From Anaerolineae bacterium (GTDB taxonomy: Bacteria; Chloroflexota; Anaerolineae; 4572-78; J111), in NCBI GenBank assembly GCA_023151115.1, contig JAKLJP010000010.1, positions 124,001 through 188,000 on the forward strand: a stretch of 64,000 nucleotides of DNA. Direction: 5' to 3'. Shown here piece by piece: positions 1-9,749 of this stretch. The first letter of the stretch is position 1, and each line of letters opens with the position of its first letter. The translations under genes and the position numbers were made by a program. A model generated the notes under the pieces. It was not told the origin of the DNA, did no database searches, and was given only the letters and a program-made list of their open reading frames with translations.

Positions 1-190
1 TGGTTGCCTCTACAATGACACTCCAAGCCTGGGGGTCGCCATAAAATTTGTCGGCTAACTTGCTGAGCCAATCTCCCGTTTGAACCACATAGGTTTGCCC
101 ATCGGTTTGGGGTAGAGGGGGCGCTGCATAAACTTCGTGGCTCAATTGCCAGCATAAGAGAAGCGCCAAAAAAACGGAAACGTATTTCAT
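1..190 (-). CDS. LysM domain protein, 5' part only
   Basis: Only the first 63 codons are in the window; the gene runs off the left edge. The ATG is at 188-190, with a GGGGAGC ribosome-binding site just upstream. The product begins with a hydrophobic signal sequence (about residues 1-23, ending VYA-A) and goes straight into the start of a LysM module (YVVQTGDWLSKLADKFYGDP). LysM domains bind N-acetylglucosamine chains such as peptidoglycan, so an exported cell-wall-binding protein is likely. A Cys lies in the hydrophobic stretch but there is no proper lipobox. What follows the LysM module cannot be seen. It lies downstream of amylosucrase on the same strand, separated by a repeat hairpin. Confidence 0.8.
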   Translation of the reverse strand, partial: MKYVSVFLALLLCWQLSHEVYAAPPLPQTDGQTYVVQTGDWLSKLADKFYGDPQAWSVIVEAT

Positions 191-226
191 AATAGCTCCC
201 CTTTTCAAGTAAACAAGTCGAATCTC

Positions 227-273
227 CGTGGTGCGTAGTGCGTGGTGCGTGATATATTTACGCCACGCACTAC
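227..273. repeat. Tandem-word hairpin (GTGCGTG type)
   Basis: Repeated GTGCGTA/GTGCGTG words on the left, then ACGCCACGCACTAC at 260-273, which is complementary to the left arm apart from a small indel. Same class as 43827-43880 and 46776-46830. Confidence 0.7.
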
Positions 274-275
274 AG

Positions 276-2228
276 TTATCCCACCAACCACATAAATTGA
301 TACGGTTCCAGCCGGATATCTTCCGCCAGGGTGATGGTCTGCCCGCTGACCAAATCGGTAAAAGTGTAGCCCAGGCCGTGCAGCCGGATTTCGTTGGCGG
401 TGATGGTTTGCGCCTGCTCGGTGAAGTTGGCCAGCGCCAGCAGCCGCTCGCCGTTGTAGCGGCGCACGTAGCCAAAAACATGGTCGTTGTGGGTCGGAAT
501 GACTTCCATTTCGCCGTTAGCCAGGGCGACGTGCTGTTTACGTAAATCAATCAGGCGGCGTAGTTGGCCAAAGATGCGCCCCTCGATGGCGTCAGGGTCA
601 TTACGGCGGGCCATGCGGCCGGCCCAATCGGCAAAGGGACGGTGGACCCAGCGGCTGTCTTTGGCTTTGGCCGGGTCGCTGCGATAGCCGTAATCGTTCA
701 GCGTGCCGACTTCGTCGCCCAGGTAGATGAGCGGGATGCCGCCGATGCTCAAGATGATGCTGTGCAGCAGCAAAATGCGGCGGATGGCAAGCTCGATTTC
801 AGCGGGGTTGTTCTCTTGTAGCGCCTTTTCCAGCCCGGCCAGGGAGGCCAGCGTGCCGGAAATGCGGGCGTCGCCGGTGCGGGGATTTTCCTGGAAAGGC
901 AGGCCGCGGGCAAAGCTGCCGGGGAAGCGCCCGGTGTAAAAGGCATTCAGAAAACGGCGGTGGTCAAAGCCGTTAATGCCGAGACTGGCCGCATCCTCGT
1001 CGGAGAAAGTCCAGCCGATGTCGTCGTGAACGCGGACGTAATTGACCCAGGCGCAGTGGGGGTCAATGCGGAAACGCTCGCGCATGGAATAGGCCAGCAT
1101 GCGCACCTCGCGGGTGGCCAGCGCGTTCCAGAGCAGGGCCATCAGCAGCGGGTTGTAGGAAAGCTGACATTCGGCGGGGCTGATATATTTGACCACGTCA
1201 TCGGGGTGAACAATGGCCTCGGATTTGAACAGCAGGCTGGGCGCGGCGATGCGGGCCAGGGCATTGAACGCCTGAATAAGCATGTGGGCTTCGGGCAGGT
1301 TTTCGCAACTGGTGCCCATCTGCTTCCAGATAAAAGCGACCGCATCCAGGCGCAGCACCTCGACCCCGATGTTGGCCAGAAAGAGCATCTCCTCCATCAT
1401 GCGGGTGAAAACAACGGGATTGGCGTAATTCAAATCCCACTGGAAGGTATAAAAGGTGGTCCAGACCCACTTATGGATATCGGGCCAATAGGTAAAGCTG
1501 CCGCTGCCCCGGTCGGGGAAGATGTCGCGCAGATTGCGTTGGTACTGGTCGGGTATGGTGCGGTCGTCAAACATGCGGTAGTAGTTCTGGTACTCAGGCT
1601 GACCGGCCTGGGCCAAGCGCGCCCAATCGTGCTCGTTGGAAGTGTGGTTAAAAATAAAATCCACCACCAGACTGATGCCTTCGTGGCGGAGTTCGGTGGC
1701 AAGTTGGCTCAGTTGGGCCATCGTGCCCAAAGCCGGGTTAACGTCGCGGTAGCTGCTGACGGCATAACCGCCGTCGTTTTCTTTCTCCGGGCACAGGAAA
1801 AGGGGCATCAGGTGCAAATAGGTCAGTCCCAGATCTTTGAAGTAGGGGATTTTCTGGCGAATACCGTTCAAATCGCCGGCAAACAAATCTACGTAGCAGA
1901 CCCCGCCGACCATCTGCTGCGATTGAAACCAGAGGGGGTCACGCTCGCGGGTTTCATCCAGGGCCTTGAGTTCGGCCGGGCGGGCCAGCCACATGCGGGC
2001 GGCCACGGTCAGGATTTGCTCCAGGTGGTAGAAAAAATCGTACTGGCTGCCGTAGAGATGATGCAGCAGTTCAAACAGCCGCTTGAAATTGGCCCGCAGG
2101 CGCGAGGTAAACATCTGCCAGTGGGCCGGGTTGGCCCTGGCTTCTTTGCGAAAGGTGGTTTCCAGGCGGGGTAGCAGACGGGTTAAAGTCAGGTCGGCTT
2201 GTCGTTCCAACCAGAGGGTGTCGGGCAT
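276..2228 (-). CDS. ams: Amylosucrase (GH13 subfamily 4)
   Basis: Predicted sucrose glucosyltransferase that builds alpha-1,4-glucan from sucrose and releases fructose. At 650 residues it matches the usual length of about 630-650. Residues 1-90 form the helical N-terminal domain typical of amylosucrases, followed by the (beta/alpha)8 barrel. Visible motifs: region I DFIFNHT (190-196); nucleophile Asp295 in [15 protein letters not shown]; acid/base Glu337 in [10 protein letters not shown]; and HDDIGW at 401-406 holding the transition-state Asp. The [12 protein letters not shown] stretch after the nucleophile is characteristic of amylosucrase rather than alpha-amylase. No signal peptide, so cytoplasmic. 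It lies downstream of treS on the same strand, with a repeat hairpin between them. Sucrose phosphorylase is the main alternative but is shorter and lacks the N-terminal domain. Confidence 0.92.
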   Translation of the reverse strand: MPDTLWLERQADLTLTRLLPRLETTFRKEARANPAHWQMFTSRLRANFKRLFELLHHLYGSQYDFFYHLEQILTVAARMWLARPAELKALDETRERDPLWFQSQQMVGGVCYVDLFAGDLNGIRQKIPYFKDLGLTYLHLMPLFLCPEKENDGGYAVSSYRDVNPALGTMAQLSQLATELRHEGISLVVDFIFNHTSNEHDWARLAQAGQPEYQNYYRMFDDRTIPDQYQRNLRDIFPDRGSGSFTYWPDIHKWVWTTFYTFQWDLNYANPVVFTRMMEEMLFLANIGVEVLRLDAVAFIWKQMGTSCENLPEAHMLIQAFNALARIAAPSLLFKSEAIVHPDDVVKYISPAECQLSYNPLLMALLWNALATREVRMLAYSMRERFRIDPHCAWVNYVRVHDDIGWTFSDEDAASLGINGFDHRRFLNAFYTGRFPGSFARGLPFQENPRTGDARISGTLASLAGLEKALQENNPAEIELAIRRILLLHSIILSIGGIPLIYLGDEVGTLNDYGYRSDPAKAKDSRWVHRPFADWAGRMARRNDPDAIEGRIFGQLRRLIDLRKQHVALANGEMEVIPTHNDHVFGYVRRYNGERLLALANFTEQAQTITANEIRLHGLGYTFTDLVSGQTITLAEDIRLEPYQFMWLVG

Positions 2229-2293
2229 AGGTAATTAACCTCGATGATAGTTTTGTGAATTATTCCTAACTTGGATGTAACAGAGCCAAAAAG

Positions 2294-2391
2294 GAACACA
2301 GAGTTACGCAGAGATTTCACGGAGACACACAGAGAGGTTCTAAAAATTCCTCTGCGAGACTCTGTGATTTCTCCGCGCTTCTCTGTGTAAT
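2294..2391. repeat. Long hairpin of CACAGAG/GCAGAGA words
   Basis: Left arm (2294-2337) has tandem words such as ACACAGAG and GCAGAG; right arm (2349-2391) has the complementary CTCTGTG and CTCTGCG words. It fills most of the gap between treS and amylosucrase. The same word set recurs at 41828-41926. Confidence 0.75.
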
Positions 2392-2418
2392 AGAGCAAAA
2401 ACCCGACTCGCCAGGCTC

Positions 2419-4083
2419 TTACTTCAATTTCAGCCAGAAATAATCAAACGGCTTTAATGAAATTGAATACGGCACGGTACTAATTTCAGGCAGACTCGCC
2501 GCCAGCCGGCCCAACAAATCGCGGGGAACGCGGCCGGCAAAGTCCGATAGATCGAGGGTGGCCGTTTGTTCCTGGTCGGACAGGTTGTGGATGGCCAGAA
2601 TAGCCGCCTGATCGCTCTGGCGCAGGTTAGCCAGGACGGCTTTGTTGCCGGTTCGCAGAAATTGATAACTGCCTTCGCCCAGCACCGGGTTGGCCTTGCG
2701 AACAGCAACCATGTGTTTGAGGGCGTGGAAAAGCGAGTTTGGATCAGCCATTTGGGCGGCGACGTTTATTTTCTGATAGCCGTAGGTTTCGTCGTCAATC
2801 AACGGTGCGTAAAAGGTTTCCGGGTCAGCGGCAGAAAAACCCGCGCCGGGTTCGCTTGTCCACTGCATGGGGGTGCGGACGCCGTTGCGATCAAACAGCC
2901 AGATGTTATCGCCCATGCCGATTTCGTCGCCGTAGTAGATAATCGGCGCGCCGGGCAGGGCAAACAGGATGGAGTTAGCCAATTCGATTTTAGCGCGGTT
3001 GTTATCCAGCAGCGGGGCCAGGCGGCGGCGAATGCCCAGGTTCAGGCGCATGCGCGGGTCAGGGGCGTAAAGCTGCCACATCAACTGGCGGTCTTCTTCT
3101 GTAACCATCTCCAGGGTTAGCTCGTCGTGGTTGCGCAGAAAAACGCACCACTGGCTGTTGGCGGGGATGGCCGGCGTGTCGGCCATAATTTGGATGATGT
3201 CGCTGGCGTCGCCGAGTTTGAGGGCTTTGAAGATGCGGGGCATAATCGGGAAGTGAAAGGCCATGTGGAACTCGTCGCCGGGTACAGACGGGTCAGCCGG
3301 ATCGCCGCCGAAGTAGGGCCGCAAATCCCAGGGCCACTGGTTGGCTTCGCCCAGCAGAATCGCGCCGGGGTAGTCGGCGTCAAGCGCCGCCCGGACGCGC
3401 TTGAGGTAGGCGTGGGTTTCGGGCAGGTTTTCGCAGTTGGTGCCTTCACGTTCAAAAAGGTAGGGCACGGCGTCGGCCCGAAAGCCGTCAATACCCATAT
3501 CCATCCAATATTTGAGTACCTCGATCATGGTGTCAGCCACGACCGGGTTATCGTAATTCAAATCGGGCTGGCTGGCGTAGAAACGATGCCAGTAATACTC
3601 GCCGGTGGTTTCGTCGTAGGTCCAGTTGGAGGATTCGGTATCCAGAAAAATGATGCGGGCCTCTTTGTACTTCTGGTCGGTATCGCTCCAGACGTAGTAA
3701 TTGCGGTAGGGGTTGTCTTTGGATTTACGCGACTCGATGAACCAGGCGTGCTGGTCGGAGGTGTGGTTGAGCACCAAATCGGTGATGACGCGCAGGCCGC
3801 GGGCGTGGGCTGCTTGCACCAGCGCTTTAAAGTCCTCAACCGTGCCGTAATCGGGGTGAATGTTGTAGTAGTCGGCAATATCGTAGCCGTCATCCTTGAG
3901 CGGCGAGGGGAACATCGGCAGCAGCCAGATACAGTCTACCCCCAATTCCTTGAGATAATCTAGTTTGGGGATGATGCCCAGCAGATCGCCTTTGCCATCG
4001 CCGTTGCTGTCGGCAAAAGCGCGGATGTGCAGTTCATAGAAAATGGCGTTTTTGTACCAGAGAGGATCGGTAGAGAGAGACAT
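2419..4083 (-). CDS. treS: Trehalose synthase / maltose glucosyltransferase (GH13_16)
   Basis: Predicted to interconvert maltose and trehalose. The N-terminus DPLWYKNAIFYELHIRAFAD is typical of TreS. Catalytic motifs: DLVLNHTS (102-109), nucleophile Asp204 in GIDGFRADAVPYLFEREG, acid/base Glu246 in ILLGEANQWP, and HDE at 319-321 in FLRNHDELTLEMV. At 554 residues it covers the catalytic domain and the C-terminal beta domain, without the fused maltokinase (Pep2) found in some homologues. A GGGGTGT element about 10 nt upstream of the ATG is the likely ribosome-binding site. Together with amylosucrase, the sugar transporter and the beta-glucosidase it points to uptake and interconversion of disaccharides. 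Oligo-1,6-glucosidase is a weaker alternative. Confidence 0.9.
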   Translation of the reverse strand: MSLSTDPLWYKNAIFYELHIRAFADSNGDGKGDLLGIIPKLDYLKELGVDCIWLLPMFPSPLKDDGYDIADYYNIHPDYGTVEDFKALVQAAHARGLRVITDLVLNHTSDQHAWFIESRKSKDNPYRNYYVWSDTDQKYKEARIIFLDTESSNWTYDETTGEYYWHRFYASQPDLNYDNPVVADTMIEVLKYWMDMGIDGFRADAVPYLFEREGTNCENLPETHAYLKRVRAALDADYPGAILLGEANQWPWDLRPYFGGDPADPSVPGDEFHMAFHFPIMPRIFKALKLGDASDIIQIMADTPAIPANSQWCVFLRNHDELTLEMVTEEDRQLMWQLYAPDPRMRLNLGIRRRLAPLLDNNRAKIELANSILFALPGAPIIYYGDEIGMGDNIWLFDRNGVRTPMQWTSEPGAGFSAADPETFYAPLIDDETYGYQKINVAAQMADPNSLFHALKHMVAVRKANPVLGEGSYQFLRTGNKAVLANLRQSDQAAILAIHNLSDQEQTATLDLSDFAGRVPRDLLGRLAASLPEISTVPYSISLKPFDYFWLKLK

Positions 4084-4149
4084 TTTATTGACACCCCTAA
4101 ATCTTATATCTTTCGTGGTATGTAAAAGAGGTCTTTTTCATCCGAGTCA

Positions 4150-4773
4150 TCAGATGGTTGACGCCACAGGCACGAACAATTCATCAACGACCAGGGCTAA
4201 ATCAGACAAAATGGCTGATTGCAGGTGTTCGCCGGGGCCAAACTGGCCGAGTAGGGTATACTCGCCGCTTTCGGGAGATAAGGTATAAATCTCGACAAAA
4301 CGGGTGCGCGGGTCGGCCAACCAATACTCGCGGACACCAGCTCGTTCATAAGCATTCAGCTTAATGACACGGTCAAGGCGAACAGAGGCCGGAGAAAGAA
4401 CTTCTACAATAATATCCGGCGCGCCTTCAAAGAATTTGTCGCCGGGGTGAGGTTGGCGCTCGGCGGTAATGAAGAAAACGTCGGGCTGCACCGGCTGGGC
4501 AATACCAGGCAGGTGAATTTCAAAAGGCGCAGTCAGAACAACACCCAATTTTTTCTCTTTCACAACCGAACCAAGCTGCAAGTGAAATTCTGACACGGTA
4601 AATTGGTGATCGTAATTAGGCGCGTTCGTCACATAGAGCACTCCCTCAATAATTTCATAGCGATTGCCGTCATCCGGCAGGCGCAGGTAATCTTCGTAAG
4701 TCCACTCGCCCTGGGTTGGCCAATTCTGCTCAATCTCGGCCAGTGGGCTAAACGACGCGCTTTTTGTAACCAT
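4150..4773 (-). CDS. Uma2 family (DUF820) putative nuclease
   Basis: A 207-residue protein with the Uma2/DUF820 fold, a PD-(D/E)XK-like family expanded in cyanobacteria and Chloroflexota. Visible: YEDYLRLPDDGNRYEIIEGVLY near the N-terminus (the EIIEG hallmark), Asp98 in QPDVFF, Glu124 in IIVEVLSPAS, Lys139, then REYWLADP (148-155). These match the usual D...E...K order of the proposed active site. Nuclease activity is inferred for the family, and the biological role is not settled. It sits between treS and ppk2 on the same strand with no obvious tie to sugar metabolism. A second member lies at 61202-61870. Confidence 0.85.
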   Translation of the reverse strand: MVTKSASFSPLAEIEQNWPTQGEWTYEDYLRLPDDGNRYEIIEGVLYVTNAPNYDHQFTVSEFHLQLGSVVKEKKLGVVLTAPFEIHLPGIAQPVQPDVFFITAERQPHPGDKFFEGAPDIIVEVLSPASVRLDRVIKLNAYERAGVREYWLADPRTRFVEIYTLSPESGEYTLLGQFGPGEHLQSAILSDLALVVDELFVPVASTI

Positions 4774-4854
4774 AAGCTATTTTACCTCTCCGTAGCTATT
4801 TAATACGATGAGTTTAGCAGGGCATAAATAGCAGAGCAAACCAAAGGGGAGTTA

Positions 4855-5736
4855 TCAATACACCTCCGGCACAAAGGTCTGATCGGTAATGGGCGGGCGG
4901 ACGTAGCCGCTTTTGTCGGGCAGGGGCGGCAGTTCGATGGGTTCGGGGGTTAGGTCCTCGTAGGGGATCAGGCTCAGCAGGTGGCGGATGCAGTTCAGGC
5001 GGGCGCGTTTTTTGTCGTCGGCGTTGACCACGTACCAGGGCGCTTGTTTGATGTCGGTGTACTTGAACATCTCATCTTTGGCCCTGGAATATTCCACCCA
5101 TTTGGAGCGCGATTGCACATCCATGGGGCTGAGCTTCCAGCGTTTGGTTGGGTCGTGGATGCGGGCCTGAAAGCGGCGCTCCTGCTCTTCGTCGCTGACC
5201 GAAAACCAATATTTGATAAGGATAATGCCCGACCGGACCAGCATACGCTCAAATTCAGGGCAAGAGCGCAAAAACTCGCTGTACTCGTCATCGCTGCAAA
5301 AGCCCATGACCCGTTCCACTCCGGCCCGGTTGTACCAACTGCGGTCAAACAGGACCATCTCTCCGGCGGCCGGCAGGCGAGCAACGTAGCGTTGAAAATA
5401 CCACTGCGTTTTCTCGCGCTCGGTCGGCGTGCCGAGGGCTTCAATCCGGCAAACGCGAGGATTCAGACTCTGCGTAATGGTCTTGATCACCCCGCCTTTA
5501 CCGGCAGCGTCGCGGCCTTCAAAAATGACCACCACCTTCAACCCTTTAAATTTGATCCACTCCTGCAACTTGACTAATTCGATCTGGAGTTTGGCTAGTT
5601 CTTCTTCATAAACTTTGGTTTTTAACTTTTTGGGGGCTTCAATCGCTGCCGGTTGATCTTTGCCGTTTTGGGCTGCTACCTCGGCCGACAGCTTCTTTTG
5701 CTTTTTGGCCTTTTCGGCTTTTTCTTTTTTTGACAT
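4855..5736 (-). CDS. ppk2: Polyphosphate kinase 2, class I
   Basis: Predicted soluble polyphosphate:nucleotide phosphotransferase. The core shows Walker A FEGRDAAGKGG (about 72-82), RIEALGTPTEREKTQWYFQRY, Walker B and lid FDRSWYNRAGVERVMGF (about 131-147) and the SVSDEEQERRF and RWKLSPMD segments typical of one-domain class I enzymes. The start chosen is ATG at 5736 (MSKKEKAEK), because GGAGGG lies 5 nt upstream; an in-frame start 11 codons earlier lacks such support. The N-terminal 30 residues are Lys/Glu-rich and helical. It is placed inside a sugar-use gene region. Class I enzymes usually favour ADP/ATP or GDP/GTP, but the direction in vivo cannot be read from sequence. Confidence 0.9.
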   Translation of the reverse strand: MSKKEKAEKAKKQKKLSAEVAAQNGKDQPAAIEAPKKLKTKVYEEELAKLQIELVKLQEWIKFKGLKVVVIFEGRDAAGKGGVIKTITQSLNPRVCRIEALGTPTEREKTQWYFQRYVARLPAAGEMVLFDRSWYNRAGVERVMGFCSDDEYSEFLRSCPEFERMLVRSGIILIKYWFSVSDEEQERRFQARIHDPTKRWKLSPMDVQSRSKWVEYSRAKDEMFKYTDIKQAPWYVVNADDKKRARLNCIRHLLSLIPYEDLTPEPIELPPLPDKSGYVRPPITDQTFVPEVY

Positions 5737-5887
5737 GAGTCCCTCCTCACCGTTGAGAAAGTCAACCATAACCGATCAAACAAAAACTGTTCCAAGAAAA
5801 TAATTCGCCCGTATTCGTGATGCGTGATTGTTTAGGCTGTAAACCATCATGCAGCATTCCATTGACTGACTTAAATCTTGGAACTGT

Positions 5888-7279
<1,392 letters not shown>

Positions 7280-7305
7280 CTATTAATCTCCAATCTCCAA
7301 TCTCG

Positions 7306-8433
7306 TTACCCCTTAACCGAACCCGCCAGCAAGCCGCGCACAAAGAAGCGCTGCAGCGAGAAGAAGACCACCAACGGCAGAACCATCGAGGTGAAAGCGC
7401 CGGCAGTCAGCAGGTGCCAGTCGGACCCGCGCGAGCCGACCAACTCGGCGATGCGCATGGTCAATACCTGGGTGTCGGGCTTGGCCCCGATGAAAATCAA
7501 AGCTACCAGATAGTCGTTCCAGACCCACAGGAATTGGAAGATAGCGAAGGAAGCCAGGGCGGGTACGGACAAGGGCAGGATCAGACGGGTAAAGATAGTA
7601 AAGTGAGAGGCGCCATCAATGAAAGCTGACTCTAAAATATCTCGGGGCAGCCCACTGATGTAGTTGTAGAGTAAGTAGGTTGCCAGCGGCAGGCCAAAGC
7701 CGGCGTGAGCCAGCCAGACGGCCAGGAAGGTCCCGTTCAGATCGAGGGCCACATAGTCGCGCAGGATGGGGACCAGGGCAATTTGCAGCGGCACAACCAG
7801 CAGCGCCACCACCATAATGAAGAGCAGCCGCCGGCCTGGAAAGCGCATCCAGGCAAAACCGTAGGCGGCAAAAGCGGCAATCAAAATGGGGATGATTGTC
7901 GCCGGAATAGAAACGGCAATGCTGTTCAGAAAGGCGTTGCTTAAATCAGGCCCTTCTTCGGTGATGGTTGTGCCGTCAGGCTGGGTAACTTCAAAGGTTT
8001 TGCCTGCCAGAACATTATTGTAGTTTTCCAGGGTAAAGTTGGCCTTGGTGGTCCAGACCTGGTCCTGGACTTCGATCTTGCCCAGCCGGCGATTGCCGAT
8101 CCAGATCAAACGGCGGCCATCGGGGGCCGTCACTCCTTCCCGGAGTTCTTCAAACGTGGCCGTGACCCCGGCTATCTCATACGGTTGATCGCGGGGCACG
8201 TCCTTTGGCGGCTCGATGACCTCAACGGTAGCATAGTCGCGGTGAGGAAAAATTGTCCACCAACCGGAGGTTAGAATATCATTCCGGGTCCGAAAGGAGG
8301 AGATCAATAAGCCAAAGGTCGGAATAGTCCAGAGTAAAACCAGCAGGAGCAGCGCTCCATTTACAATAATATCGCTGATCAGTTTTTGTTGTTTGACCGA
8401 TGCGGCTTTAGGTATTGTCGTATTGGCACTCAT
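7306..8433 (-). CDS. Sugar ABC transporter permease, MalG type
   Basis: Inner permease of a carbohydrate ABC importer (CUT1 type). At 375 residues it is about 100 longer than usual. TM1 lies near residues 25-47, followed by an unusually long extracytoplasmic segment (about 55-165) rich in polar residues, then five membrane spans. The cytoplasmic EAA loop, contacting the ATPase, reads ESAFIDGASHFTIFTRLILP (about 277-296). The upstream permease gene ends one base before this start, so translation is probably coupled. No ATPase gene is in the window; CUT1 systems often share one encoded elsewhere. Confidence 0.9.
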   Translation of the reverse strand: MSANTTIPKAASVKQQKLISDIIVNGALLLLVLLWTIPTFGLLISSFRTRNDILTSGWWTIFPHRDYATVEVIEPPKDVPRDQPYEIAGVTATFEELREGVTAPDGRRLIWIGNRRLGKIEVQDQVWTTKANFTLENYNNVLAGKTFEVTQPDGTTITEEGPDLSNAFLNSIAVSIPATIIPILIAAFAAYGFAWMRFPGRRLLFIMVVALLVVPLQIALVPILRDYVALDLNGTFLAVWLAHAGFGLPLATYLLYNYISGLPRDILESAFIDGASHFTIFTRLILPLSVPALASFAIFQFLWVWNDYLVALIFIGAKPDTQVLTMRIAELVGSRGSDWHLLTAGAFTSMVLPLVVFFSLQRFFVRGLLAGSVKG

Positions 8434-8434
8434 C

Positions 8435-9550
8435 TTAAAACGCCTCCCGTTCGCTAAATTGCTTTAAGTTGTAAATCATCACCGGGATGACTGCAATCAA
8501 CAGGATAATGGCAATAGCCGAGCCAAAGCCAAAATTGCGGGCGGTAAAGTATTCCCGGTAAAATTGGGTAGCGATAACCTGCGTGTCGTACTGCGCCCCG
8601 GTCATGACCCAGACAATGTCGAAGATTTTTAGGGTGAAGATGACAATGGTGGTGCTGACCGTAATGATAGTGCCCATAATATAGGGGATCATAATCTGGA
8701 AGAAAACCTGGATTTCCGTTGCCCCATCAACGCGGGCCGCTTCCATAATTTCGCCCGGAATACCTTTGATCGCCGCCGAAAACAGGACCATGGCAAAGCC
8801 GGTTTGCAGCCAGACTACAATCACAATCAGGAAAAAGTTATTCCAGGGCTGGAGTAGTTCGATCCAGGCCTGGGGCTGACCCCCCAGTTGTTGCCAGATG
8901 GCGTTCAGCAAACCAATATCCGGGTTGGCCTCGTAGATAAAGTTCCAGATAACGCCGGCCCCCACCATCGAGATGGCCATGGGCATAAAAATCATGGCCT
9001 TGGCCGCGGTTTCAAAACGGCTGCGGTCGGCCAATACAGCAATCAGCAGGCCAAAAATAACCGACAGGCTGGAGCCAAAAATAATCCAGAGGATATTATT
9101 GCGGAAGGCGGTAAACATGACGCGATTGGTAAAAATGGCAATGTAGTTATCCAGTCCCACAAAATTGGTACTGCTGTTGTCAAGCAAGCTAATCCAGAGC
9201 GTGCGTAATGTAGGCAGAGCCAGGTACCAGATGAGGATAGCTACCGCCGGCCCGACAAAAACAAAAGGCTGGATCCAGCGTACCCAATCTTTAGGCAGCT
9301 TTTCAACCAGCCAATTTGAAACCCCGTACAGCAGGGCCACGCCGCCAACACCCCATAAAATGGCCACCAAGACAATGACTAATTTGGGAGCTTGGCTATC
9401 TCGCAGAAAAATAAATCCCTGCCATAACACCACAAAGGTCAGGATGGGTACAAAAAGCGAAATCAGCACCCGCCCAATGGTACTCATAATCCATTCTACT
9501 ACGCCCGGAGAGCGATCTTCTATCCGTTCTAAATCCGTCGCTTGTTGCAT
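8435..9550 (-). CDS. Sugar ABC transporter permease, MalF type
   Basis: 371-residue permease with about eight hydrophobic spans. Two extra spans at the N-terminus (about 22-48 and 57-75) precede the usual six. The EAA loop reads EIMEAARVDGATEIQVFFQI (about 270-290). It pairs with the MalG-type permease directly downstream and with the solute-binding lipoprotein upstream. The start ATG at 9550 has GGAGGC close by (AAGGAGGCTATCA). A 200-nt gap with two strong hairpins separates it from the binding-protein gene. Confidence 0.9.
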   Translation of the reverse strand: MQQATDLERIEDRSPGVVEWIMSTIGRVLISLFVPILTFVVLWQGFIFLRDSQAPKLVIVLVAILWGVGGVALLYGVSNWLVEKLPKDWVRWIQPFVFVGPAVAILIWYLALPTLRTLWISLLDNSSTNFVGLDNYIAIFTNRVMFTAFRNNILWIIFGSSLSVIFGLLIAVLADRSRFETAAKAMIFMPMAISMVGAGVIWNFIYEANPDIGLLNAIWQQLGGQPQAWIELLQPWNNFFLIVIVVWLQTGFAMVLFSAAIKGIPGEIMEAARVDGATEIQVFFQIMIPYIMGTIITVSTTIVIFTLKIFDIVWVMTGAQYDTQVIATQFYREYFTARNFGFGSAIAIILLIAVIPVMIYNLKQFSEREAF

Positions 9551-9657
9551 TGATAGCCTCCTTACTATCGAGTTATAAATTTGTCAGTCAAGTAAGGATG
9601 AATGACGCCTATCCCTACCAGCCGCTTTGTTCCCAAATTAACCCTTCAGCTTACACC

Positions 9658-9691
9658 CTCTCGTTCCCAAACTCCAGTTTGGGAACGAGAG
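9658..9691. repeat. 15-bp perfect inverted repeat in transporter operon
   Basis: CTCTCGTTCCCAAAC and its exact complement are separated by TCCA. It lies between the binding-protein and MalF genes, where a stable hairpin could protect or limit the mRNA so that binding protein is made in excess. A sister copy follows at 9701-9732. Confidence 0.75.
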
Positions 9692-9700
9692 AACGAGATA

Positions 9701-9732
9701 CCTTGTTCCCAAACTCCAGTTTGGGAACAAGG
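9701..9732. repeat. 14-bp perfect inverted repeat, sister copy
   Basis: CCTTGTTCCCAAAC, loop TCCA, and the exact complement. It shares the core GTTCCCAAACTCCAGTTTGG with the neighbouring hairpin but has different flanks, compensated on both arms (CTCTC/GAGAG versus CCT/AGG), which argues that base pairing is kept. Confidence 0.75.
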
Positions 9733-9749
9733 TTAAAACTACATGCTAT

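Noticed and set aside
960..2174. A 404-codon open frame on the plus strand
   Set aside because: Antisense to amylosucrase, which has all catalytic residues; no motif in the plus-strand product.
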